Counted from the first letter of the stretch, positions 10,801 through 20,296 are shown. The stretch: DNA of 64,000 nt from an uncultured Verrucomicrobia subdivision 3 bacterium (GCA_903850425.1 CAINLR010000074.1:1-64000), one strand, 5' to 3'. The notes: generated from the sequence alone by a model not told the origin. Numbers and translations: made by a program.

Positions 10801-12010
10801 CGGCATAGGTGCTGCCGGAGTGACAAAGGACAATGCCCGCAGCGATTTGTTGCAGATTGGACGCGTTGACCCAGCAGGAAATCGTCAAGGCATTGGTATT
10901 GAAATTAAAGGTTGGCAAAGCCACGCCCGAGCCGAGGCCGGCCGCAGCACCATTCACCGCGACCGCGTGATTGGCGGCGTCGAATCCAGAGTAAGTAGCG
11001 GGTCTTGGACCGTTGGCTCCCGGAGTGGTTCCAACTTGGTAAGTTCCATTAGCCGCGCTGCCCAAAGTGCCGAGGTTGGCCGCGATGACATCCGCTGGCT
11101 CATTATAGCGCCAGTAGCCGACCGGTGCGTCCGCCAAAATAACATTTTTGTAAGCAGTTCCGGGTGCGGCATTCGTGCCGGCTTGATAATGGGCCATAAC
11201 CTGCGCTGCGCTAAGGACGGTCGTGTAGTAAGCAGACTCGTCAAAAGAAGCGGCCGACTCATAATAGCCGGAAACACCGTCAGCCCGCGCGCCGAAGGTT
11301 AGTGGAATGGCGGAATTTGCGTTCTGGCGAAAAGTGCCGGAAATGGCGGCGGATCCACCGAGCACACCATTCGTGTATAACTTAATGGTCGTGCCATCAA
11401 AAGTGCCCACAACATGATACCAAGTATTCGTGTCGAGCGGCATGGATGCACTCACGCCGGTGAATCCGTTTAAGGCGGTTGAGTTGTATAGTCGAAGGAC
11501 GAAGCCATTGCCATCCGTTAAGCCGGCGTTTGCTTGATAGAGCAACCAACCGTTGCGCGTCGCGACCGGAGTCGTGGCGATAAATTCCACGTTCGCGGCT
11601 AGACACTGAATTCCGTTGACCGGAATGATGGTGCGATCCGGCTTGACCCAGAACTCAACGCTGAACGGTCCGGCGGTGTTCCACTGCGGCTGATAAGGAA
11701 TACGCACCTCGTTCGCGGTCGCTCCAACCAAATGCACCGACGCGCTGGTCGGTTCGCTGACGATTGCGCCCGGCGTCACACCCCGAATGGCACTATTGTA
11801 AGTCCCATTCCCGGCCAATCCCACACTGCCACTATTGGTCACATTAACTGGCGGCGGCGGCGGCGGCGCCGTTTCATTCAACCGATAATAGGCGGCCGGG
11901 TTTTGCGACAGCACAGTAGATTGATAATCCGCCCGAGCGGACAGGGCCACGGTGGCCACCGCCAACAAAGCGCTGCCAAACCTGACCAGAACTGGGTGAT
12001 GTAGTTTCAT
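7823..12010 (-). CDS. giant secreted LamG / Ig-like repeat protein
   Basis: The protein is 1395 residues from the ATG of MKLHHPVLVRF; an earlier in-frame start adds 8 residues. A signal peptide is followed by a mosaic: LamG-like jelly roll (about 50-275, FSVEFWVKPD), a second LamG (about 300-560, ALTISCWVNAS), two Ig-like domains (about 560-730, with YQWWFSN and HYQWTHAG), a third LamG (about 740-980), another Ig-like domain (about 985-1075, VQWKKNGISL), and a fourth LamG (about 1090-1335, FSISLWVKVA). A C-terminal module follows, ending NTFFRVTP. LamG/Ig mosaics bind glycans or proteins, so an adhesin or substrate-binding role outside the cell is the best inference. There is no catalytic motif. 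It appears monocistronic, with a terminator just downstream. Confidence 0.9.
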   Translation of the reverse strand: MKLHHPVLVRFGSALLAVATVALSARADYQSTVLSQNPAAYYRLNETAPPPPPPVNVTNSGSVGLAGNGTYNSAIRGVTPGAIVSEPTSASVHLVGATANEVRIPYQPQWNTAGPFSVEFWVKPDRTIIPVNGIQCLAANVEFIATTPVATRNGWLLYQANAGLTDGNGFVLRLYNSTALNGFTGVSASMPLDTNTWYHVVGTFDGTTIKLYTNGVLGGSAAISGTFRQNANSAIPLTFGARADGVSGYYESAASFDESAYYTTVLSAAQVMAHYQAGTNAAPGTAYKNVILADAPVGYWRYNEPADVIAANLGTLGSAANGTYQVGTTPGANGPRPATYSGFDAANHAVAVNGAAAGLGSGVALPTFNFNTNALTISCWVNASNLQQIAAGIVLCHSGSTYAGLTIDGSGADPSGGLGIGYVWNNDINTFNWSPSAHGSYGGAGPFLPVLPDSGWAYVALVIQPTEADVYLATTNGAGGVTFSSVTNIFNHVNQAFAGPTLIGTDATTNNFFGAIDEVGLWNRSLSMGELYTQFGSAVGGLGAKLFADLVSPAAPIVAGDPLMLTVNAGGTPNLIYQWWFSNSISGGSFAPIAGATNSTYLNNNFSIAANSGNYYVVVTNNYGTAISAVAVVTGQNPTPPAIVSGPSSRTIYPGGTLTMSVVATGGGLHYQWTHAGTNLPAATLASYIVASVSTNDAGSYTIIVTNTLGKITNGPAVVTVPNLLTGTYAQVVSAEGPEAWWRLDDVSAASGATLVDSMGRHDGIYTNQGGLTVGNAGAVAGGIAGTAAHFNGDRSAGIIPYFSALGGQNLSIEMWVKTTNTTASAASGSSFDLTTSSGCGVGSSSGRWVGNFGDGAGTLYTYGQVLGSQAPGVVGWDPTIYPNQWTHVVITYGGTGNANLPYQIYVNGVSDGYIHGLGAVPPLNPSAAFVIGGLGTNSSGLPLNAFNGSVDEVAVYRTVLTSAQILKHYQAAFFGVPPSFITQPQSKNVFAGDSVTFSATLAGTAPITVQWKKNGISLAGQTNYSITISNLYYTDSSDIYTLAATNSSGSALSSNAVATVYYPPAFLNITNGLVLHLPFDGNYNDTSGRGNLGLSTGTSFGAGKIGANSLFYETDTATNITSSSSNVIYSGSSYVDLGTGHGNAGDLVFGSTDSFSISLWVKVANGFVGGDVPFIGTAIGSMNNPGWDLGPSYGTGGWQWCLNDGVQTQAVTNNVDVSGPANSINDGNWHNFVLTVNRTSHLANAYLDGTVVGSQDITGLASLDNGQLVTIGQDPTYAYPGSFSGASATDLKAWSGPQTANLDDLGIWRRALTDYEARSVYMVGQNYGKSFDTTGSVSLQMTPVAGGKFGIAWQTGTLKQANKLEGPWTPVAGATPPFYQFTPGATNTFFRVTP

Positions 12011-12255
12011 AGGATGGTGTGATGTTGTTCTCAATGCTTGGATGTTAGGGTTATGGTTTTTGGACTCGGAAAAAAAGGCCCGCAGACGGTGGCATCATGC
12101 TAATCGCACAAATCCAGGTTGTCTGGCCAGTGTTGTGTTTGGAATTTGGTGGGCTCAGTGAAAGACAAACGACTCAGCTCTGAGTGCAGTATAATATGTT
12201 CAGCGGGTGCATTGCCGGCAAGGTCGTTAAGCTCAACCATGCGCAATTCCATCGG

Positions 12256-13236
12256 TTAGTTCAAACGGGTGGCTTTGTCCTGCATCCAAGCAATGTCGGG
12301 ATTGCCAGGCTGGGCTTCAGTATATTTTAGCATGGTGCCAGCGGGTGCCAGATTTGGGCAAGTGCGGTCATCTTTCCATCTTTTAATTTCTGAATGGCCA
12401 TCTGAAAATGAGAGTGCGCCAGACTTGTTATGATAGGAACCTACCAGATCACCATCGGGAGAACCCCAAGTATAAGCTGTTGGGTCGCCGGGCGAATAAC
12501 CAGTCATGTTCATCATGAAATTACTCCAGTTGACCTTGTCTTCCCGCATGTCGAGAAAGACAAAAATACTAGAAGGCTGCTTTATTGCCGAGGTTTTGTG
12601 ATAAATGGTAAGCGGCGGCGCAACATTCCAGCCGCCATCGCTTCCAACCATCTCGCCCTTGGTATATGCGGATGGCGAGGGTGCAAACCCCCCGACATAT
12701 AGGTTCATGGACATCGTTAAAATACGGTCATGCGTCACACCATTGAACGTTGCGGTGGAGTGATCGGATGGACATTTATAAATGCCAGTGTTTTTGGCGT
12801 AATTCCAGAGCGGACGTTTCTTCATGTCCATGTCCGGGTTCCAAGAAGCCGTGTTGCCGCCGCTCATAACATCCATGTGCATGCCAGACCACGCCGCATC
12901 GTCAGCCGGGGTTGCGCCGGCACCAATCAGCACACTATTTAGGGCACCTCGGGAACCTGCGGCATAAGTGCTGGCATAAGGCACATTGTCGGAATTGTCT
13001 TCTGTGTATAACCGCCAAGCCAAAGCCAACTGCCGGTGGTTATTCATGCACTGGATGCCCTGCGCCTTGGCTTTGGCTTTGCTGAGGGCGGGCAGCAGCA
13101 TGGCCGCCAAAATGGCGATGATGGCAATGACCACCAATAATTCTATCAGGGTGAACCCGCTGGAAGGCATGTCACTGGGACAACGGTTACATGGCGTTTT
13201 AGGAAAATAATTCCTCAGCGTCTTATTAAATTTCAT
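12256..13236 (-). CDS. prepilin-like protein with N-terminal methylation motif
   Basis: The protein is 326 residues from the ATG of [11 protein letters not shown]. It carries a type IV prepilin/pseudopilin leader: a basic N-terminus, then [19 protein letters not shown], in which the leader peptidase would cut after Gly and methylate Phe. The remaining helix ([19 protein letters not shown]) and a mostly beta domain follow. Near the C-terminus is [14 protein letters not shown], which matches the H-x9-DG motif of the large pseudopilin-like family in Verrucomicrobia, Planctomycetes and Lentisphaerae. The family's function is poorly known; secretion or surface association is inferred. A longer frame adds 39 residues of unlikely composition. 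No pilus or secretion genes are adjacent, so it stands alone among exoproteins. Confidence 0.88.
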   Translation of the reverse strand: MKFNKTLRNYFPKTPCNRCPSDMPSSGFTLIELLVVIAIIAILAAMLLPALSKAKAKAQGIQCMNNHRQLALAWRLYTEDNSDNVPYASTYAAGSRGALNSVLIGAGATPADDAAWSGMHMDVMSGGNTASWNPDMDMKKRPLWNYAKNTGIYKCPSDHSTATFNGVTHDRILTMSMNLYVGGFAPSPSAYTKGEMVGSDGGWNVAPPLTIYHKTSAIKQPSSIFVFLDMREDKVNWSNFMMNMTGYSPGDPTAYTWGSPDGDLVGSYHNKSGALSFSDGHSEIKRWKDDRTCPNLAPAGTMLKYTEAQPGNPDIAWMQDKATRLN

Positions 13237-13527
13237 GGGCGTATAATGTTTTTCTGAGCTCTGAACCGCATCTGTCAAATCCTTATGAAATGGATTAACA
13301 CAGTGATTTTCTTTTGTCCAGTGATTTTTACACAACTTTAACCCATTTGTCATATTATTATTTTGGCGGTCGTCTTTCTTAACCCGGATGGCCCAAAAGA
13401 GAGCCGTCGCTGACGCCGGGCTGGCTCATTCGCAACGCGGCCCTGGCCGTTGCGTCTGACGGCGGCACTCCGCCGCGGACCGCTGATTCCGACCCTCATT
13501 CCAATTCGCGTTCAAGTCGAGCCTGTT

Positions 13528-13670
13528 ATTAGCACCGGGCTTTAGCCCGGTGTGCCCCATCGGCAGCACGCGTCAGCCGTTTTAACGGCTTGGTTTCAGC
13601 GGCCAAAGCCGTTAAAACGGCTCGCGTCTCCAGCTTGGAACCGGCCACCGGGCTGAAGCCCGGTGCTAAT
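13528..13670. repeat. composite REP-like element, family B copy 1
   Basis: A 143-base element with 25-base terminal inverted repeats at 13528-13552 and 13646-13670. Each end is itself a palindrome, CACCGGGCTTTAGCCCGGTG on the left and CACCGGGCTGAAGCCCGGTG on the right. Inside is a second nested pair built from AGCCGTTTTAACGGCTT and AAGCCGTTAAAACGGC. A homologous element of 139 bases lies at 24676. The organisation resembles REP/BIME elements mobilised by REP-associated transposases, though none is in this window. Confidence 0.9.
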
Positions 13671-13709
13671 GAACTAAAACCGGTTCGTCTCACCTTGATC
13701 GCGAATTAG

Positions 13710-13754
13710 AATCAACGGCAGGGTTCCAGTTTAACCGGAACCCTGCCGTTGATT
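13710..13754. repeat. perfect 18-bp hairpin
   Basis: AATCAACGGCAGGGTTCC and its exact inverse are separated by a 9-base loop. It lies 300 bases past the stop of the minus-strand sedolisin gene and has no U tract, so it may be a repeat or an RNA stability element rather than a terminator. Confidence 0.8.
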
Positions 13755-14057
13755 GGATATCGCACGTGGCCCGCGAGCAGGGTTCGGCGGCTCGCCAAAC
13801 CCTTGGTTTCAGCCGTTTTCTCGTCCCCCGTTTGCGGCCGTCGCTCCCGCTCCCCACGGCATCGTTCCGGCCTGAAGCGCCGCGGCCAAAGCGGATTAGC
13901 AGCCCCCGTTTTCCTGGTTTGGCGACCACCACTATTCGTGTTGGTGGCCCCGGCGGTGTTTAACACTGCCTGTAAAACCTGCCCCGAGTTGGGGTTGAGG
14001 TTATTTCAGTTTTCGGGTCGCCGAATCGAACCAAACGATTCGCCGAGTGCTCCCGGC

Positions 14058-17000
14058 TCAGGGCGCAAACTTGAGCCGGTAATATTGCTGCGGGAAGTTG
14101 GTCGCCTGGAGGTCCGTGTATTGCCAGACGCCATTAGTGTCAAAGGTGTTCGTGGCGACAGGCAGCCAACCAATGGGCGGAATCAGATTCGTCGTGGCTT
14201 CCAGAATGTAGGTGTAGCCGGGCGTCCCGCCGAGATCCAAGGTGAAACTGCCATCGGGATTGCCGCCGACACCGTTGATGTCCGGCGGAAGCAAGATGGT
14301 CAGGGTCGCCACGCTGCTGGTGATGGCTCCGTAGTTATTGGTCACCACGAGCGTGTAATCACCGCCGTTGGTGACAGACGCCGCCGTGAACAGCAACACG
14401 TTGCTGGTCGCCCCGGCGAGGTTGCCGCCATCGCTGAGGTTCGTTCCGTTTCTCAGCCATTGGTAACTGAGTGGCGCGAAACCGCCGGCCGCGCCACTGA
14501 ACGTGGCGTTGTCGCCGGTCATGATCGTCAGATTCGTCGGCTGGCTGGTGAACACCGGCGGGGTGAGCGCGATGAGGTGGACATCGTCGAGGCCAAACCC
14601 ATTGGGGGGATTTTCCGCCCCGAACTGCAGCGTGGAGTTGGTGCCGGTCGCCTTGACGAGAAAAATGAAGTTCGTCCACGGTAACACCGGCGGATTCGTG
14701 ATGAAATAAATCTGGTTAGGGGCGGGACTATTGGTGATCCAGTTGACCGAGAACTGCTGTCCGGCACCGTTGGTCGGATTGGTGAACCAGAACGACAAGA
14801 GATAGTCCTGACCGGGCGTCGTCAGGAAAGACTGTGACAGCGTCGCCAAATTGGTATCACCGAGAAAGGCTCCGTAAGTCCCCGCATGGATGAAAGCCGG
14901 CCCGGAACCGTCCGTCAAAGAATCCGTGCCGACCACGCCGTTGTAGAGTGAGCCGCCCACACTGCCATTGCCGAGCATGGTCCAGTTGGAAAAATCACCG
15001 GTTTCAAAGCCGCCGTTCTGAACAATGCCGACCGCCACCATGCCGGTGATCATTTGCACAAATTGGCTGGCGAGGTTGGTGACCTGAAACACTGCGGGGT
15101 AATATCCGTCGGTCAAATTCGCGACGCTCGGCGCGGGCGTGAACGCCACGCTGGCTTGCGCGCTGGGCGCAAGGCTGCCGCTGGCCGGCGAAACGTTGAA
15201 CCAGGTCGAGGTATTGTTGATGCTCCAATTCAATGTATTGGGCGAGGGGTTCGAAAAAGTGATTCCTTGCGTGGCCGGCGCAAAGGGGCCGCCGGGGAAA
15301 CCGTTGAAGAAAAACTTGGTCGGAGGCTGCAGCACCAGAGGATCGCTGGTCTTGAGGCTAAATGAACGGGAATGTCCCACATGGGTGGTGACATTGGAAA
15401 ACCAGACTTTGGTCGCATAGGCACCGGCCAGAAAGTTGCTCCCCACCGAGCTTAAACTGATCACCACCGAGTCGCTCCCGCCCACCGCCAGGGTGCCGCC
15501 GCTACTGGAAGCACTGAGCCAGGCCGAAGTGTTGATGAGGCTCCAGTCGAGCGGGGCGCTGCTAATATTGGTCAGGGTGTAGGTTCGGGCGGAGATGTTA
15601 AAATTTCCGGCCGGCGTGCCGACGGCATTGAAGCCAAAATTGGTGGCGATGACGAGCGGTTCGGGGTTGGCCAAGGCATTGATCAAGTTGGTCCCCTTGG
15701 GCGTGCCAACACCGGTGCAGAGGTCGAAATTCGTCACAGCATAAAACGCCGCCGGGGAGACGGTATTGGTATTGTTGCCGGTGGTGATGTCATAGAAAAC
15801 CGAACCATAAATGGACTCGTTGGCCATCTCATAAACAGCAGGGTTGATGAAGCCGGCGGGGGGCTGGCCAAGGGACGCCGCCTTCTGGTTGACCAGCGCC
15901 ATGAACCCGGCCCACAACGGCGAGGCGCAACTCGTGCCGGTGACCGTAGTGGACAAACCGTTGCCATACTTCACAAAAATGTTGTCTGCGGTCAAAGCGA
16001 CGTCGGGCACATTGCGCGCCGTCGTGGAACCGCCATTGGTGGCAAACGAGGTGATGCCCTGTTGCCAGGTGGGAATGCCGTAGGCGGTGCTGATGCCGCC
16101 GCTGGTGCCGATGCCAGTGCCGTCATTCCAGGCTGTTTCAGAAACCCGCGCGCCGCCACGGCTGGCGGTCGTCAACGTCGTCCCGCCCACCACGGTGATG
16201 TTGGGACTGTCCATGGGAAACTTAAATGTGTTCGTCCCGCCATACGCATCGTAGTCGCCGGAGGCGTTGAAATACGATTGCCCTTGCGCAGCCATCTGTT
16301 TGAAGATCACTTCCGCCGCCGCATTGGGATTGACCGCGCCGCCACCCCAAGAGGCACTCACTTGCTGGGCAAAGTTATCATTGGCAATCCGACTTAAGAT
16401 CGTGACCCACGGCGTCGAATTGGGCGCTTCATAAACATAAATTTTGGCCAGATTGGTGGCCATGGAAATGACCATCTCAATGTCGAGCGACACTTCGATG
16501 CCGCCGTTGCCGGGAACGCTGACGCCGCCATTGACCGCGATGTTGGTCAGGGACGTGTGGGGCAAACTGGCCAGGGCTTCATACGCCGTGATGTCGCTGG
16601 CGTAATAGCCATCAAACTGGAGCAGCGCCACGGATTGGCCCGCACCATTGACCGGGATGTTCCCCGGAACATATGCCAACCGGAAATCCCGGCCCATATA
16701 GGTGCCGCCGGTGCCGGAGCCGCTGTTCGGAGTGGCGCCGGGGGTGTCATTGATCGGCTTGGTATGCAAATTCGCCGGCTGCGGCAGCGAATAATTATCC
16801 AGGCCGCTGACGCTCAGAATGCTGAACGTCAGACCCGCTTCAACCGACGGTTCGGTATCCGGCGCAAAAAAAGTCCGGGCTTCCAGTGGATGTTGATAGG
16901 TCCGAAGATTGATTTGAAATGTCTTTTCGATGTCCGCCACCGAACCCGCCACCTCCAAAACCAAACGGTTCGGGTGGGTCCCCGTCACCTGCAAACCGTT

Positions 17001-17351
17001 GCGCACCGCGAAATCAATGGCCGCCTGGTAATCCAAGGGCGACGCCCCAAAGCTGTCCGCGAATTGCACCGGCGTCAGATAGTGACGGTAATTAGCGCTC
17101 GCCGGATCATAAATGGATTGGAGCAAGGCATCCAGTCCGGCCGGGTTGCGCGCCGGCAAACTGATGGCCAGCTGCAACTGATTTGTCGCCGGCAGGCCAG
17201 CAATGGCCTGCAAACCGGCCACCGCGGGCGGTAGCTGGCCTGGCAGCACCTGTCTGGGTGCCGTTCCCAAGCCTAAGCTGGTATGCGTTGCCAGAAGCAA
17301 CCACAAGGTTCCGACGCAAGCATAGACCGTCAACCGATTGGATTTTGTCAT
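14058..17351 (-). CDS. sedolisin (S53) family exopeptidase with pro-domain and Ig tail
   Basis: The protein is 1097 residues. Residues 1-28 are a signal peptide; 30-190 are a pro-kumamolisin activation domain (NYRHYLTPVQFADSFG). The catalytic domain spans about 215-565. The sedolisin Ser-Glu-Asp set is visible: Glu286 and Asp290 in GGIEVSLDIEM, Asp366 in NASGDYDAYG, and Ser474 in TGTSCASPLWAG, preceded by VPDVALTAD. Sedolisins are acid-active serine-carboxyl endopeptidases that self-cleave their pro-part after secretion. The remaining half holds beta-sandwich repeats, a carbohydrate-module-like stretch (NGGFETGDFSNWTMLG), an Ig-like domain (PLSYQWLRNGTNLS) and a terminal module ending QQYYRLKFAP. 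The tail is long for the family and probably anchors or targets the enzyme. It appears monocistronic. Confidence 0.93.
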   Translation of the reverse strand: MTKSNRLTVYACVGTLWLLLATHTSLGLGTAPRQVLPGQLPPAVAGLQAIAGLPATNQLQLAISLPARNPAGLDALLQSIYDPASANYRHYLTPVQFADSFGASPLDYQAAIDFAVRNGLQVTGTHPNRLVLEVAGSVADIEKTFQINLRTYQHPLEARTFFAPDTEPSVEAGLTFSILSVSGLDNYSLPQPANLHTKPINDTPGATPNSGSGTGGTYMGRDFRLAYVPGNIPVNGAGQSVALLQFDGYYASDITAYEALASLPHTSLTNIAVNGGVSVPGNGGIEVSLDIEMVISMATNLAKIYVYEAPNSTPWVTILSRIANDNFAQQVSASWGGGAVNPNAAAEVIFKQMAAQGQSYFNASGDYDAYGGTNTFKFPMDSPNITVVGGTTLTTASRGGARVSETAWNDGTGIGTSGGISTAYGIPTWQQGITSFATNGGSTTARNVPDVALTADNIFVKYGNGLSTTVTGTSCASPLWAGFMALVNQKAASLGQPPAGFINPAVYEMANESIYGSVFYDITTGNNTNTVSPAAFYAVTNFDLCTGVGTPKGTNLINALANPEPLVIATNFGFNAVGTPAGNFNISARTYTLTNISSAPLDWSLINTSAWLSASSSGGTLAVGGSDSVVISLSSVGSNFLAGAYATKVWFSNVTTHVGHSRSFSLKTSDPLVLQPPTKFFFNGFPGGPFAPATQGITFSNPSPNTLNWSINNTSTWFNVSPASGSLAPSAQASVAFTPAPSVANLTDGYYPAVFQVTNLASQFVQMITGMVAVGIVQNGGFETGDFSNWTMLGNGSVGGSLYNGVVGTDSLTDGSGPAFIHAGTYGAFLGDTNLATLSQSFLTTPGQDYLLSFWFTNPTNGAGQQFSVNWITNSPAPNQIYFITNPPVLPWTNFIFLVKATGTNSTLQFGAENPPNGFGLDDVHLIALTPPVFTSQPTNLTIMTGDNATFSGAAGGFAPLSYQWLRNGTNLSDGGNLAGATSNVLLFTAASVTNGGDYTLVVTNNYGAITSSVATLTILLPPDINGVGGNPDGSFTLDLGGTPGYTYILEATTNLIPPIGWLPVATNTFDTNGVWQYTDLQATNFPQQYYRLKFAP

Positions 17352-17793
17352 GTGTTTCCTTAGTTCAACCAGTTTGCGCCAAACTTATCCCGTGGATAAG
17401 TTTTTGCAGCAATATCTGACTGGCACATTAAAGTGCGAATGGCGGCAAAAGTCAAATTGCGAATGGGCTGGAAAAGGGCTGATTATCGAGGCCGAGTCTT
17501 TGGTCTGTCGGCGCAGCAGGTAATCCCGCGGCGCTAACCGCAATGACCTGCTCTTGCCGGGCACCGGGCGCAAGCCCAACGGGGCCGGAAACCGCAGCCA
17601 CCCTCCGATGGCCATTCATGAACCATTTTCTGCCCGCACGACATTCGCACACCGGTCAGTTCACGCGGCCGAAAGATCGTGGGCTCTTTTTGCGGCTCGG
17701 CAACTCGCGAGGCTGATTCGGTAGGTGCTCTGGAATCACCAAGCGACCCCAGCACGGAATCATGGAACCACAAAAAGTGGTTGCGCACCGGTC
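17352..17793. other. intergenic, no gene
   Basis: About 440 bases between the 5' end of the sedolisin gene and the 3' end of glnS. A short dyad, AACCACAAAAAGTGGTT, lies about 20 bases past the glnS stop; it has no U tract on the minus strand and is at best a weak terminator. Minus-strand open frames here are Arg-rich extensions of the glnS shadow frame. Confidence 0.4.
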
Positions 17794-19608
17794 TCAACTC
17801 TTTTGCGCTTCCTTCGCCCAGGCGTCTTTCAGCGTGATCGTCCGGTTGAAGACAAGCTTCCCGGGCTGGGAATCCAGATCGAGCGCGAAGTAGGCCAGGC
17901 GCTCGAATTGATAGCGTTCCTCCAGCGACGCCTCCTTGAGGCTCGGTTCGCACTTGGCAGTGAGGACTTCCAGCGAGTGCGGGTTGAGGACGGATTTGAA
18001 ATCGCGTCCGTCTTTTTCCGGCTCGGCTTCGGTAAAGAGTCGGTCGTAGAGGCGCACTTCGGCGTCTACGCAATGCGCGGCGCTCACCCAATGGATCGTG
18101 CCTTTGATCTTGCGGCCGGAGGTCGCGCCACCGGTTTTGCTGTCGAGGTCGGCGGTGCAGCGCAGTTCCACGAGATTGCCGGCCGTGTCCTTGATGACTT
18201 CCTCGCACTTGATGATGTAAGCGTATTTGAGCCGCACTTCGCCGCCGGGTTTGAGGCGGAAAAATTTCGGCGGTGGCACTTCGGCAAAATCATCGCGCTC
18301 AATGAAGAGTTCGCGGCTGAACGGCAATTTGCGTCCGCCGGAAATCGGATTCTCCGGATTGTTGATGGCGTTGAGTTCCTCGACCTGACCTTCGGGATAA
18401 TTTGTGATGACCACTTTGATCGGGCGCAGCACGGCGAGCCGGCGCTGGGCGCGCTTGTTCAAGTCGTCGCGGATGGCGTGTTCATACACGGCCACGTCGG
18501 TGAGGCTGATATATTTGGTGACGCCGATGTTGTAGGCGAAGTTGCGCAAGGCCTCCGCCGTAACGCCGCGCCGACGGATGCCGCTGATGGTGGGCAGGCG
18601 CGGATCATCCCAGCCGGTCACGATTTTTTCCTGCACCAGCGTGATGAGCTTCCGTTTGGAAACGATGGTGTGGCTCGGAATCAATTTTGCGAACTCATAT
18701 TGATGCGGCAGCGGGCGCGGCAAATCGAGGCTTTCCAAAATCCAATCGTAAAGCGGGCGATGCACCTCAAACTCCAGCGTGCAGATCGAGTGCGTGATGC
18801 CTTCGATGTAATCGCTCAGGCAATGCGCGAAGTCATACATCGGATAGATGCACCACTTGCCGCCGGTCTGGTGATGGTCGGCGTGTTTGATGCGGTAGAT
18901 GAGCGGATCGCGCATCCAAATGTTCGCGGCATCCACTTCGATCTTGGCGCGCAACACGCGGGTGCCATCCGGAAACTCGTCGTTCTTCATGCGCGTGAAG
19001 AGATCCAGATTTTCCGCCACGCTGCGGTCGCGGAATGGCGAGGCTTTGCCGTTGCGGCGATAATCATCCATCTGGTCGGGCGGCATGTCGCAGACAAACG
19101 CCTTGCCCTTCTGGATCAGCGCGACGGCGAATTCGTAAATCTGGTCGAAATAATCGCTCGCGTAAAACGGCTCCAGCTTCACGGCGGAATGTTTGCGCTC
19201 CTCCTCGGACGTGCCGAACACGGGCGGCACAAAGAAATCCGTTTTGCCATCCACCATTTTGGCTTCGGGCGTCTGGCCGTTTTGTTTGAGTCCCAAACGA
19301 TCTTCCGCCCAGCCGCCAATGAGCCAGTTCACGTCCGCCTGGATGGACTCGACATATTCGATGTCTTCCTTGGTCGGGTTGGTGTCGTCCATGCGGAGAT
19401 TACAAATGCCACCGAACTCGCGCGCGATGCCGAAGTTCAGGCAAATGCTTTTCGCGTGACCGATGTGGAGGTAACCATTCGGCTCCGGCGGGAAGCGCGT
19501 ATGGACGCGCGGATATTTGTGTTCGCTGACGTGCGCGGCGACGATGTCGCGGATGAAATCGGACGGCGCAGCGGGCGCGGCGTTTTCAAGATTAGTCGGA
19601 GTGCTCAT
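17794..19608 (-). CDS. glnS: glutaminyl-tRNA synthetase
   Basis: Charges tRNA-Gln with glutamine in the cytoplasm. The protein is 604 residues from MSTPTNLENA. The class I catalytic core shows PPEPNGYLHIGHAKS (HIGH at residues 48-51) and the KMSKS-type loop VSKRKL near residue 316. The stretch CNLRMDDTNPTKEDIEYVESI is typical of the GlnRS/GluRS core and the C-terminal half is the two-barrel anticodon-binding region. It is somewhat longer than the E. coli enzyme (554), partly through an insert around residues 125-160 (FGTSEEERKHSAVKLEPF). A further 14 upstream codons are open but atypical. The gene lies 46 bases behind the carbonic anhydrase gene on the same strand and may be co-transcribed. 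Its presence suggests direct Gln-tRNA charging, at least in part. Confidence 0.97.
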   Translation of the reverse strand: MSTPTNLENAAPAAPSDFIRDIVAAHVSEHKYPRVHTRFPPEPNGYLHIGHAKSICLNFGIAREFGGICNLRMDDTNPTKEDIEYVESIQADVNWLIGGWAEDRLGLKQNGQTPEAKMVDGKTDFFVPPVFGTSEEERKHSAVKLEPFYASDYFDQIYEFAVALIQKGKAFVCDMPPDQMDDYRRNGKASPFRDRSVAENLDLFTRMKNDEFPDGTRVLRAKIEVDAANIWMRDPLIYRIKHADHHQTGGKWCIYPMYDFAHCLSDYIEGITHSICTLEFEVHRPLYDWILESLDLPRPLPHQYEFAKLIPSHTIVSKRKLITLVQEKIVTGWDDPRLPTISGIRRRGVTAEALRNFAYNIGVTKYISLTDVAVYEHAIRDDLNKRAQRRLAVLRPIKVVITNYPEGQVEELNAINNPENPISGGRKLPFSRELFIERDDFAEVPPPKFFRLKPGGEVRLKYAYIIKCEEVIKDTAGNLVELRCTADLDSKTGGATSGRKIKGTIHWVSAAHCVDAEVRLYDRLFTEAEPEKDGRDFKSVLNPHSLEVLTAKCEPSLKEASLEERYQFERLAYFALDLDSQPGKLVFNRTITLKDAWAKEAQKS

Positions 19609-19654
19609 TTGTCGGCGCGCAAAATAACAAATGCCCGGTGACTTGTCCAACCGC

Positions 19655-20296
19655 TCAAGTTTTATCCGGCACCAGCGGTAAAAATTGTTTCGTCTCCGGG
19701 TCGTAGGCGAACAGTTCCGCCGTGGCGATTTTGAAGAACCAGCCGTGCAGGCGCAGCGAGCCGTCCATCAGACGCTCCTGCACGCAGTGATAACTGTGCA
19801 GGCTGTCGAGGCCGAACAGGACATTTTCCTCGGCGGCGGCGGTCATGCGTTCGGCGTCGGTTTTGAGATGCGCGTATTCTTTTTTCATCGTGTCCAGCAC
19901 TGGCTCGGCGAGATGCAGCCAGTCGCGCAAATGCGGCGTGGCGGCGCTGACCGGCGTGGTGCCGAGCAGCGCAGAAATCGCCCCGCACTGGGAATGCCCG
20001 CAGATGACAATGTCGCTCACGCGCAGATTTTCGACAGCGAACTCAATCGCGGCGGCGGTGGAATTCGTGTCGCCCTGCGCGCTGGCGGGCGGGACGATGT
20101 TGCCGACGTTTTTGACGACGAACAAATCGCCGGGCTTGCTCTGGGTGATGAGTTCGGCCAGCACGCGGGAGTCGGAGCAGGTAATGAAAAGCGTATGCGG
20201 GTTCTGCCCGTCCTGCGACAGCTTGCGGAACAGCCGCCGGTAATTTCCGAACTCGTCGGCCTGAAACTTGTGGACGCCTTCAATGAGCCGTTGCAT
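19655..20296 (-). CDS. can: beta-class carbonic anhydrase
   Basis: Interconverts CO2 and bicarbonate using zinc in the cytoplasm. The protein is 213 residues, a normal length. The zinc ligands are in the two signature motifs: Cys40 and Asp42 in ITCSDSR, His101 and Cys104 in ICGHSQCGA. The Asp-Arg dyad of CSDSR is intact. The N-terminal helix (RLIEGVHKFQADEF) is typical of the plant-type beta subclass. It lies between purE (125 bases upstream) and glnS (46 bases downstream), all on one strand. The link to PurE could be functional, since purine carboxylation consumes a CO2-derived group, but the purE-can gap carries a palindromic repeat. Confidence 0.95.
   Translation of the reverse strand: MQRLIEGVHKFQADEFGNYRRLFRKLSQDGQNPHTLFITCSDSRVLAELITQSKPGDLFVVKNVGNIVPPASAQGDTNSTAAAIEFAVENLRVSDIVICGHSQCGAISALLGTTPVSAATPHLRDWLHLAEPVLDTMKKEYAHLKTDAERMTAAAEENVLFGLDSLHSYHCVQERLMDGSLRLHGWFFKIATAELFAYDPETKQFLPLVPDKT

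Larger units (their letters stand above)
13237..14057. other. intergenic, repeat-rich
   Basis: About 820 bases holding a composite REP-like element and a strong 18-bp hairpin, listed separately. A 311-codon plus-strand frame starting in this region runs antisense into the sedolisin gene and is Arg-rich; I regard it as a shadow. No gene is supported. Confidence 0.5.

Noticed and set aside
13749..14684. 311-codon plus-strand frame
   Set aside because: Starts in repeat DNA and runs antisense into the sedolisin gene; Arg-rich with no motif.
17725..19641. 638-codon plus-strand open frame antisense to glnS
   Set aside because: It mirrors the codon pattern of glnS, is Arg/His/Ala-rich and has no domain; glnS motifs on the other strand are complete.
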